Positions 26,763 to 33,221 of a DNA stretch of 64,000 nucleotides are shown one piece after another (within the stretch, counting starts at the first letter, position 1; each line of letters starts with the position of its first letter). Origin of the DNA: Lachnospiraceae bacterium (GTDB taxonomy: Bacteria > Bacillota > Clostridia > Lachnospirales > Lachnospiraceae); NCBI GenBank assembly GCA_024698705.1, contig JAILQX010000021.1, forward strand, positions 1-64,000. Direction: 5' to 3'. Both the position numbers and the translations under genes were made by a program. A model generated the notes under the pieces. It made no database searches. It saw only the letters and a program-made list of their open reading frames with translations, and was not told the origin of the DNA.

Positions 26763-27509
26763 ATGAAGCACAAAAAAGTTACGGCAGTCATACTTTCGGG
26801 GGGGATCGGAACCCGAATTGGGTCAGATATACCCAAACAGTATATTAAAGTAAAAGATCAAGCTATCATAACTTATTCATTGAGGGTATTTGCAGATCAT
26901 CCGGATATTGATGGTGTTCTTATAGTTGCAGCTGATGAGTGGCGTGGTTTTATCAACGATGAGATGCTAAAATGCGGTATTTCAACGGATAAATTCATTG
27001 GATTTGCCAATCCCGGGGAAAACAGGCAACTATCCGTATACAATGCGTTGAAAGCAATAATTTCTCGACCGGAAACGGACAATTCAATTGAAGTATTAGT
27101 TATGATCCATGATGCTGCCAGGCCAAACATCTCGGACTCTTTAATTTCGCGATTATTGGAAGCATATGATGGTCATGATGGCGTCATGCCTGCAGAATCG
27201 ATGAAAAACACCCTTTATACAAGCGTGGACGGTAAAAGTTTATCTGGGACGCTTGACAGGAGTATGATATTTGCCGGACACACTCCGGAACTGTTTGATG
27301 TTAGTAAGTACTATCAGGCCAATATATCTTTACTTCCGGATAAGATCAAAAGCATAAAGGGATCATCTGAACCGGCACTGATGGCGGGAATGGATATAGT
27401 CATGGTCGAAAATGATGAGAAAAATTATAAGATTACTACCCAAAATGATCTTTATAAGTTTTCTGAAGAAATTACAAGAGGGTGTAAAGTCGACAAGTTT
27501 ACAATGTAA
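26763..27509 (+). CDS. IspD/TarI-family cytidylyltransferase, copy 1
   Basis: A 248-residue CTP:sugar-phosphate cytidylyltransferase. The nucleotide-binding motif is AVILSGGIGTRIGSDIPKQY (residues 6-25), the central motif is MIHDAARPNISDSLI (about 117), and ALMAGMDIVMVENDEKNYKI closes the fold. IspD makes CDP-methylerythritol; TarI makes CDP-ribitol. Pairing with the upstream zinc dehydrogenase favours TarI-like CDP-polyol synthesis. A paralogue with about half its residues identical by eye lies at 30158-30898. No strong terminator follows. Confidence 0.85.
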   Translation: MKHKKVTAVILSGGIGTRIGSDIPKQYIKVKDQAIITYSLRVFADHPDIDGVLIVAADEWRGFINDEMLKCGISTDKFIGFANPGENRQLSVYNALKAIISRPETDNSIEVLVMIHDAARPNISDSLISRLLEAYDGHDGVMPAESMKNTLYTSVDGKSLSGTLDRSMIFAGHTPELFDVSKYYQANISLLPDKIKSIKGSSEPALMAGMDIVMVENDEKNYKITTQNDLYKFSEEITRGCKVDKFTM

Positions 27510-27619
27510 TAGAAAGATGTTATTTTTTTCTAAAATGTTGATGTAATGCACGGTATTTACTCTATAATGTTGATTGAAAATACAAAAACGTCTTCTGAAA
27601 TGATGACAGAGAGGGCCGT

Positions 27620-28288
27620 ATGCTAAAACGTAAAGCTACTACCTGCCTATATAATTGGAAAGAAACAAAAAATCAAAAGTATCTTGTGGTTCGGGGAGCC
27701 CGCCAGACCGGAAAGACTTATATCATTGAGCGCTTTGCCGAAGACAATTACGAAGATTTTATAGAGATAAATTTCAAGAAAACCCCTTCAGCAACTGAAA
27801 TATTTAGCGGAGACCTTGACGTTGATAACATGATCACGGCTCCGCATTTCAGATTCCCTGAAATTAAGATAACTCCCGGAAGAACACTCATCTTTCTTGA
27901 TGAAATTCAGGAATGTCCCGAAGCGATCACATCATTAAAATTCTGGGCAGATGATAACAGATATGATGTCATTGCATACCCTTTCCGGTAATACAAAAGG
28001 CGGACTGTATGAATGTGCTGTTGCTGATGCGTTATACAAAATGGTTTCTCGCTTTATTATTACAAAAATGACACGACGAAAAAAGAATTGGACATAATAA
28101 TACAAAAAGATGGCATAGTTGTCCCGATAGAAGTAAAATCCGGAAATAAAAAAGCAACATCTCTTATCCATGTCATAAAGAATAAACCTGAGATTTCTTA
28201 TGGATATAAATTTATTGATGGCAACATCGGCGTAAGTGAAGATGGAATCATCACGCTTCCTCTATACATGGCTTCCTTTGTAGAGTAG
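27620..28288 (+). pseudogene. Decayed AAA ATPase of the DUF4143 type
   Basis: The remains of an AAA_14/DUF4143 ATPase, normally about 380-450 residues. The first 123 residues are intact with the P-loop VVRGARQTGKTYIIERFA and Walker B LIFLDEIQECPEA, and they end in an out-of-place stop at 27989-27991. From about 27992 a piece of the C-terminal domain resumes (KGGLYECAVADALYKM), then shifts frame near 28040 into SLYYYKNDTTKKELDIIIQ and IVVPIEVKSGNKKATSL. The middle of the gene is missing. So at least one internal deletion and one frameshift have destroyed it. Confidence 0.85.
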
Positions 28289-28320
28289 CAGTCAAGTGAG
28301 TGTGTAAAGCAATTAAAAAG

Positions 28321-28349
28321 TTGACAGAAATATTCAAAGCTTCCATAAT
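28321..28349 (+). promoter_or_regulatory. Promoter of the HipA-like kinase gene
   Basis: A perfect TTGACA (28321-28326), a 17-base spacer and CATAAT (28344-28349). Transcription would start at about 28356, close to the ribosome site GGAGG (28358-28362), giving a very short leader. Confidence 0.65.
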
Positions 28350-28365
28350 ATGATTATGGAGGCTT
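28337..28365 (+). promoter_or_regulatory. Palindromic operator over the -10 box and ribosome site of the kinase gene
   Basis: AAGCTTCCATAAT (28337-28349) is mirrored by ATTATGGAGGCTT (28353-28365) around ATG, with one T-to-G wobble. It covers the -10 box and the GGAGG site. A T-run follows, so it also resembles a terminator, but its position over the promoter favours an operator, probably for autoregulation by the HTH of the kinase. Confidence 0.6.
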
Positions 28366-28371
28366 TTTTAT

Positions 28372-29646
28372 ATGAGAAATGAACGAAATGCCGGTCGAAA
28401 AAAAAGGATAACCGATTCACAGATAGAAGAGATAAACAGAAGGCATTATTCCGGTGAGAGCATATCAAAGCTTGCGATGGAATACGGTATTACCAAGCAG
28501 GGGCTTAGTAAACGCTTAAAGGAGTATAATTACGTGCCGGTGCGCTTGGAATACTATGTGGACGGTGATCTTTGCTCATTGATCGAGGCAGACTTTCATA
28601 AAGAAAAAGTACATGTGATCAATTATACAATAGAGCTCTCCAAAACTGCTTTTGGATATAAATTGACACCCGAATGGAACGAATTCTTGGATTTTATTGA
28701 AGAGAATTACCTTTGGAGCAGGGGGATAAATAAGGGTGATGATTCTTTCCTGCTGATAGATAAAACTTTTGATTCTTCATTAAAGGATATAACAACTAAA
28801 TGTGATCGAAAAAAAATAGAACTGTTGACAGACAGATGTGAGGATATTCCTGAATTTCGTATTAGAAGAGAAGATGTTCTTTTGTACAGAAGCGACACCG
28901 ATGGATATCAGATGAAAGCTCTGACTTCTGACAGAAAGAAATTTATTAAATCTCAAGCTGTCATGGCGGGCATAAAGATGCGAGATCATAAGGTTGAGGT
29001 CATAGCAACCGAAATATGCAGGCAGTTGGGCATACCATGTGTTGTACAGAGGCTTTGCAGATTTGTTTATGGTGAAAATGAATATGGCGGAGTATACTCG
29101 GATAATTTCGAGTTGGATGGTTATATCTTTATTTCTTTTGAAAGTCTTTTGGAAAAAAAACATATATCATCAAATGACGGTGAATTCATAAAGCTGGATG
29201 CAATTTCAAAGCTAAAGTGGTGTGCTGCGAAGCTTTCTGATATCGGCAAGCTGGAAATTGAGACAACTGAAAAATATATGCTCGATTTGGCTGTGCTGGA
29301 TTGTCTTATAGGAAATGTTGACAGGCATACAAGAAACTTTGGCCTGTTTTATAACGTTCAAAAAGATCTTTTTGAAATACCGCTTGTATTTGATTGTGGA
29401 ATGGGGTTATTTGAACATGATAATTACAGAGATCGATACAGTTCATTTGAAGCGGCTATGAACAATGTTTATGTCTCGCCCTACGGCGTAGACCCTTTTG
29501 AAATGCTTGTCATGCTTGATAGAGAATACAAATTGAGATCAATATATAAAGGCGTGGAGACTATTGACTATGGGAATTTGCTGGATACACCTTACGCTTT
29601 GGAATATGAGAGGAGGATGAATGAATTATGGCAGAGATTAGGCTGA
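28372..29646 (+). CDS. HipA-like kinase with fused N-terminal helix-turn-helix
   Basis: A 424-residue protein. Residues about 12-50 form a resolvase-like HTH: SQIEEINRRHYSGESISKLA followed by MEYGITKQGLSKRLKEY. The C-terminal kinase domain resembles HipA_C: AVLDCLIGNVDRHTRNFGLF (about 308-327) contains the HipA-type N-x-D-R-H catalytic loop, and IPLVFDCGMGLF contains the metal-binding Asp. HipA kinases phosphorylate tRNA ligases or other targets and cause growth arrest; usually a separate HipB supplies the HTH. Here the HTH is in the same chain, and a palindromic operator lies over the promoter. The 3' end overlaps the next gene by 19 bases, as in toxin-antitoxin pairs. The classic N-terminal HipA domain is not evident. 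Confidence 0.75.
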   Translation: MRNERNAGRKKRITDSQIEEINRRHYSGESISKLAMEYGITKQGLSKRLKEYNYVPVRLEYYVDGDLCSLIEADFHKEKVHVINYTIELSKTAFGYKLTPEWNEFLDFIEENYLWSRGINKGDDSFLLIDKTFDSSLKDITTKCDRKKIELLTDRCEDIPEFRIRREDVLLYRSDTDGYQMKALTSDRKKFIKSQAVMAGIKMRDHKVEVIATEICRQLGIPCVVQRLCRFVYGENEYGGVYSDNFELDGYIFISFESLLEKKHISSNDGEFIKLDAISKLKWCAAKLSDIGKLEIETTEKYMLDLAVLDCLIGNVDRHTRNFGLFYNVQKDLFEIPLVFDCGMGLFEHDNYRDRYSSFEAAMNNVYVSPYGVDPFEMLVMLDREYKLRSIYKGVETIDYGNLLDTPYALEYERRMNELWQRLG

Positions 29647-30011
29647 TCAACAATCTTAAAGGGATCCTGTATTATTTGGATACTCCTCTTATAGACTTTG
29701 AGATAAAGGATCGTGAATTGATAAAAGCAATTGATCTGAGCAATAAGAAACTTTATCCCGTAGAATTAGCTGTATGGGGGGTTGACTATGGAAATATAAA
29801 CGACTTTTTCAAGCGTAGAACCATGAAAGAAGGTTGTATGTTCTATAAGGAACATTTGGAAGCCATCAATATGGAAAGGTTTGATTTTGATGAATATATA
29901 CGTAAGAATAACGGAAATAACAACATAGACAACTACTGGATCCGTTTTGATGAAGGGGGAGCGAAGTGCTTCAGAGATATTGCTGAACATAAATATATGC
30001 TCACAGAATAA
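29628..30011 (+). CDS. Small conserved-looking partner of the HipA-like kinase
   Basis: A 127-residue acidic, soluble protein that I do not recognise. It begins AEIRLINNLKGILYYLDTPL and contains KKLYPVELAVWGVDYGNIND and ends with RDIAEHKYMLTE. GAGGAGG lies about 11 bases before ATG 29628, inside the kinase gene, so translation is coupled. Its position suggests that it is the antitoxin or an accessory subunit of the kinase (inference). It carries no HTH or membrane segment. Confidence 0.65.
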   Translation: MAEIRLINNLKGILYYLDTPLIDFEIKDRELIKAIDLSNKKLYPVELAVWGVDYGNINDFFKRRTMKEGCMFYKEHLEAINMERFDFDEYIRKNNGNNNIDNYWIRFDEGGAKCFRDIAEHKYMLTE

Positions 30012-30027
30012 TATACAACGGGAGGCA

Positions 30028-30069
30028 GTTTGTATAAAATCTGACGGCTGTTTGTATGAGATCTGTCGG
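30028..30069 (+). repeat. Two tandem 20-base repeats before the second IspD/TarI-like gene
   Basis: Bases 30028-30047 and 30050-30069 share 17 of 20 positions (both GTTTGTAT-NANATCTG-N-CGG). They lie just upstream of a predicted promoter, so they could bind a regulator. Confidence 0.6.
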
Positions 30070-30074
30070 AAAGA

Positions 30075-30103
30075 TTGATGTCAAACGCGTGTTTTGCTAC
30101 AAT
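30075..30103 (+). promoter_or_regulatory. Predicted promoter of the second IspD/TarI-like gene
   Basis: TTGATG (30075-30080), a 17-base spacer and TACAAT (30098-30103). It gives the second cytidylyltransferase gene its own transcription start, separate from the kinase module. Confidence 0.55.
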
Positions 30104-30157
30104 GATATTGTAATGATGTGTTGAGGGTGTTATTACCGGATAATGGGAGGTATAGCG

Positions 30158-30898
30158 ATGAAAAAAGGAAAAGTGATAGCGATTGTATTGTCCGGTGGCG
30201 TCGGTTCCAGAATCATATCGGATATGCCTAAACAATATGTAAAGGTGGGTGACAGGATGGTCATCTCTTATTGCCTGGAGACTCTTATGCTCCATCCCCA
30301 AATAGATGCACTCAGAATAGTTGCAGCAGAAGAATGGAGAAATCCCATACTGGATGAGATGGAAAGCCTGAATATCCCCATGGACAAATTTGAAGGTTTT
30401 GTTGAACCCGGAGACAGCAGACAGGGTTCGGTTGTCAATTCTATAAAGGCCGTTATAGATGATATTGGCTTTGATGAGATTTCTGACGAAAGAGTTCTTA
30501 TTCATGATGCGGCAAGACCGTGTGTGACAGCCGAGCATATTTCGACTATCATAGAGGCATCTGAAGAACATGAAGGTGTCATGCCCGCCCTTCCGATGAA
30601 AGATACAGTGTATCTCAGCGATGATGGCGTGACTGTTACGAGGCTTTTTGAAAAGAACAGGATTTATTCCGGACATACGCCCGAAGTATTTGACCTCAAA
30701 AAGTATTACAATGCCAATATACTTCTTGTCCCCGGAAAGATCAAACTCATTAACGGATCATCCGAACCTGCCGTAATGGCCGGAATGGATGTGGCTATGG
30801 TTGCCGGCGATGAAGATAACTTTAAGATCACAACGATGGCAGACCTTGAAAAATTCAAAGAAATTATTAAAATGAGAGGAATAGAAAAGCAGTGGTAA
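30158..30898 (+). CDS. IspD/TarI-family cytidylyltransferase, copy 2
   Basis: A 246-residue paralogue of the gene at 26763. AIVLSGGVGSRIISDMPKQY opens the protein, LIHDAARPCVTAEHI lies near residue 115, and VMAGMDVAMVAGDEDNFKI near the end. I chose ATG 30158 because GGGAGG at 30144-30150 serves it; the ATG at 30143 has no site. This copy has its own promoter and is followed by a hairpin at 30934-30960. One copy may be the housekeeping IspD and the other TarI-like, or both may serve surface polyol phosphates; sequence alone does not decide. Confidence 0.85.
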   Translation: MKKGKVIAIVLSGGVGSRIISDMPKQYVKVGDRMVISYCLETLMLHPQIDALRIVAAEEWRNPILDEMESLNIPMDKFEGFVEPGDSRQGSVVNSIKAVIDDIGFDEISDERVLIHDAARPCVTAEHISTIIEASEEHEGVMPALPMKDTVYLSDDGVTVTRLFEKNRIYSGHTPEVFDLKKYYNANILLVPGKIKLINGSSEPAVMAGMDVAMVAGDEDNFKITTMADLEKFKEIIKMRGIEKQW

Positions 30899-30933
30899 TT
30901 TTCACAACTGTTTTCGGCATGCATGAAATACAG

Positions 30934-30960
30934 GATAGGGGGCATTGTCAGCCCCCTATC
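30934..30960. terminator. Hairpin between convergent genes
   Basis: GATAGGGGGC (30934-30943) pairs perfectly with GCCCCCTATC (30951-30960) around ATTGTCA. It sits between the + strand cytidylyltransferase gene and the minus-strand nuclease gene, so it probably stops both transcripts. The U-tract is weak on both sides. Confidence 0.6.
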
Positions 30961-30982
30961 GTTCTGGCATATGGAACAGTCT

Positions 30983-31768
30983 TTAACTTTTGGCCAGCAT
31001 TTTCTCGAGTTCTCTGACCCTGGCCTCAGCCGCATCAGCACGCTTTTTTTCTTTAAGGGTGTTTTTGCGTTCTTCAGCACGTCCCTCGGCGAATCCTTCG
31101 GCACGGCCCTCTTCCTTATAATCCATGAATATCAGTTTCTCTTTCATATACTGTGACCTCCATTTCTCATTCAGTCGAGCTTCCTTGACAGCTGACTCTA
31201 TACGTGCGGTCAGTTTATTGGTTACAATATGATTTTTCAGATAGTTATAAAAATCACGTAGGCCTTGAGGAATATCTTCCCCTGTATAACATGAGTTGCA
31301 AAATATCTTGGTAGTTCCGTTCGCAAGTTCTATCTGAGGTTCATCCGTACAGATTTCCCTGAACTCATATAGCGCTTTTCCCTTTTTAAAAGGATCAAAG
31401 GTGCATATAAATATGATGTTGCTGTCGGGAAGATCCTGATAGCGCATACCTTTATTCATCAGATCCGTGTCTATTGATGACTGATAAAATCTGGCTCTTC
31501 TGGGCAGATTCAGATTTTCTGTGCTCTGTTTACCGGATTTTTGCATCTCGGCATCAAATATTTCGTGTTTATTTCCTGTAAAAATATCAAGTTTGATAGG
31601 CTTGCCGTCGGCAGTATATCTGAATTCCCTTTGGGGTGTCAGATCCTCCAGTTTTTCTATGTGCCGCTGGAGTATGCACTCCAACACATCCTTGCACAGG
31701 CTTTTGTCTTCCATGACTTTGCCGAACATAAAATCATCCGTAAAGTCCAGTTCATCATAATTCTTCAT
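30983..31768 (-). CDS. Rpn-family recombination-promoting nuclease/putative transposase (PD-(D/E)XK)
   Basis: A 261-residue protein of the Rpn/PDDEXK_2 family. Visible motifs: the opening DELDFTDDFMFGKVMEDK, the nuclease core KLDIFTGNKHEIFDAEMQKS with the D...ExQ/K arrangement, and RRARFYQSSIDTDLMNKG. A repeated EEGRAEGFAEGRAEERK stretch and a charged coiled-coil tail close it, as is usual for the family. AAGGAGG precedes the start on the minus strand. It is the only confident minus-strand gene in the window. Relatives are DNA endonucleases that promote RecA-independent recombination and some act in phage defence. It sits where the base composition changes. Confidence 0.9.
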   Translation of the reverse strand: MKNYDELDFTDDFMFGKVMEDKSLCKDVLECILQRHIEKLEDLTPQREFRYTADGKPIKLDIFTGNKHEIFDAEMQKSGKQSTENLNLPRRARFYQSSIDTDLMNKGMRYQDLPDSNIIFICTFDPFKKGKALYEFREICTDEPQIELANGTTKIFCNSCYTGEDIPQGLRDFYNYLKNHIVTNKLTARIESAVKEARLNEKWRSQYMKEKLIFMDYKEEGRAEGFAEGRAEERKNTLKEKKRADAAEARVRELEKMLAKS

Positions 31769-32148
31769 TGAGGTCCTCCTTTTTTCTCTTTGAGCAAGAG
31801 TATAAAAAGACAGACCGGCATGTAATCCCGTATATCTCTGAACTCTTGCTTATTATGTGTGTTTTTGTATAAGCAAGATTTTCGGAAATGATACAGAATT
31901 GTATGTATATGTTGAAAACATGGTTTCGAATATGAAAAACTGCTTATAATCTGATGCTAACATCCGGCCTGATAAAAGTCAATCACGTAGGTTGCGGCGG
32001 GGCGGAGAAATTTGTCACGGCAGCATAGGAGAAATTCTTAATATTCCATTAAATTTACATAATAATATAGATTTATGTAAACAGACATGATATAGTGAAT
32101 GTGGTATATTATGTAAATCTATCAAATATAACAATGGAGAAAGATGAG
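31769..32148. other. Divergent intergenic region between nuclease and epimerase genes
   Basis: No gene is seen. It holds the ribosome site of the minus-strand nuclease, an 8-bp inverted repeat GCAAGAGT (31794-31801) / ACTCTTGC (31842-31849) in that gene's leader, and, near the epimerase, three copies of TTATGTAAA described separately. The reading frame of the epimerase stays open upstream to a GTG at 32095, but I find no support for translation there. Confidence 0.6.
32054..32117 (+). promoter_or_regulatory. Three TTATGTAAA boxes around a promoter-like -10
   Basis: TTTACATAA (32054-32062) and TTATGTAAA (32073-32081) form an inverted repeat. The same TTATGTAAA recurs at 32109-32117. TATAGT (32091-32096) between them is a candidate -10 box. 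Such repeats typically bind a dimeric regulator, so the epimerase gene is probably controlled here. No clear -35 is seen. Confidence 0.5.
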
Positions 32149-33141
32149 ATGCAGCCATTTGACAAAGAAAATCTATATTTTATAACGGGAGCGGCAGGTT
32201 TTATAGGCTATCACCTGTCAAAGCGACTTTTGGAAATGGGAGCTGGTGTGGTCGGCTATGACAATATGAACGACTACTACGATGTCGGCCTCAAAGAGCA
32301 CAGATTGAGTTTCCTTAAGGAATATGACGGCTTTACGTTTGTTAAAGGCGATCTGGCCGATAAAGACACGTTGTGGAAGACATTTGAGGAATACAAGCCT
32401 GATATAGTTGTAAATCTTGCGGCTCAGGCCGGCGTAAGATACAGCATTGAGAATCCGGATGCTTACATACAGTCAAATATCGTTGGATTTGCCAATATAC
32501 TGGAGTGCTGCAGACATTTTCCCGTAAAGCATCTGCTTTATGCTTCATCAAGTTCTGTTTATGGTGGAAATGAGAAGATACCGTTCAGTACATTTGACAG
32601 CGTGGACAGACCGGTCAGCCTGTATGCAGCTACAAAGAAGTCAAATGAGCTGATGGCTTACAGTTACAGCAAGCTCTATGGCATGAAGACGACGGGACTC
32701 AGGTTCTTCACGGTTTACGGCCCTATGGGACGTCCTGATATGGCTGCGTATAAATTTGCACTTAAGATGAGGGCCGGTGAGCCTATTCAGATATACAACA
32801 ACGGTGATATGGAGAGGGATTTTACCTATGTTGATGATATAGTTACGGGAATCTGCAATATGCTCTGCAATCCTCCTAAGCAGGATTCGCTCGGGGCATG
32901 TTACAAGATCTACAATATCGGAAATCACAGTCCGGTCAAACTCATGGATTTTGTCGCTGTATTGGAAGACAAACTCGGTATGGTCGCAAAAAAGGAATTC
33001 CTTCCTATGCAGCCGGGTGATGTTCCGAGGACTTATGCGGATGTAAGTGAACTGATGAAGGATTTTGACTTTAAGCCTGACACGAGCATTGATGAAGGAC
33101 TGGGGAAGTTCGCCGAATGGTTTAAGGAGTATTACGGATAA
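32149..33141 (+). CDS. NAD-dependent sugar epimerase, UDP-glucuronate 4-epimerase-like
   Basis: A 330-residue short-chain dehydrogenase of the extended type. FITGAAGFIGYHLSKRLLEM (residues 10-29) is the NAD site. SSSSVYGGNEKIPF and the catalytic SLYAATKKSNELMAYSYSK give the YxxxK pair. The long ending RFFTVYGPMGRPDMAAYKF and RDFTYVDDIVTGI are typical of UDP-glucuronate 4-epimerases (Cap1J/LspL type), which make UDP-galacturonate. I chose ATG 32149, with GGAG nine bases upstream. A diverged copy of its 3' end follows its stop codon. It likely supplies galacturonate for the surface polysaccharide made by downstream genes. Confidence 0.87.
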   Translation: MQPFDKENLYFITGAAGFIGYHLSKRLLEMGAGVVGYDNMNDYYDVGLKEHRLSFLKEYDGFTFVKGDLADKDTLWKTFEEYKPDIVVNLAAQAGVRYSIENPDAYIQSNIVGFANILECCRHFPVKHLLYASSSSVYGGNEKIPFSTFDSVDRPVSLYAATKKSNELMAYSYSKLYGMKTTGLRFFTVYGPMGRPDMAAYKFALKMRAGEPIQIYNNGDMERDFTYVDDIVTGICNMLCNPPKQDSLGACYKIYNIGNHSPVKLMDFVAVLEDKLGMVAKKEFLPMQPGDVPRTYADVSELMKDFDFKPDTSIDEGLGKFAEWFKEYYG

Positions 33142-33174
33142 ATTTGCCGAATCTTTTAAGGAATTTTACGGATG
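33106..33174 (+). repeat. 34-base tandem duplication at the 3' end of the epimerase gene
   Basis: The last codons of the epimerase (KFAEWFKEYYG and stop, from 33106) are repeated from 33140 as a diverged copy that would read KFAESFKEFYG and stop. The period is 34 bases, so the second copy is out of frame with the gene and untranslated from it. Confidence 0.75.
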
Positions 33175-33221
33175 ATTAAATTTCCAAAACAGGAAATGAC
33201 AAGGGGGAGACGGAGGATCAA

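Noticed and set aside
28337-28365. Hairpin plus T-run as a terminator of the ATPase pseudogene
   Set aside because: It covers the -10 box and ribosome site of the kinase gene, so an operator role is more likely, although termination cannot be excluded.
29933-30676. A 247-codon minus-strand open frame over the second cytidylyltransferase gene
   Set aside because: It is the antisense shadow of a clearly coding gene, has no family motif and no ribosome site.
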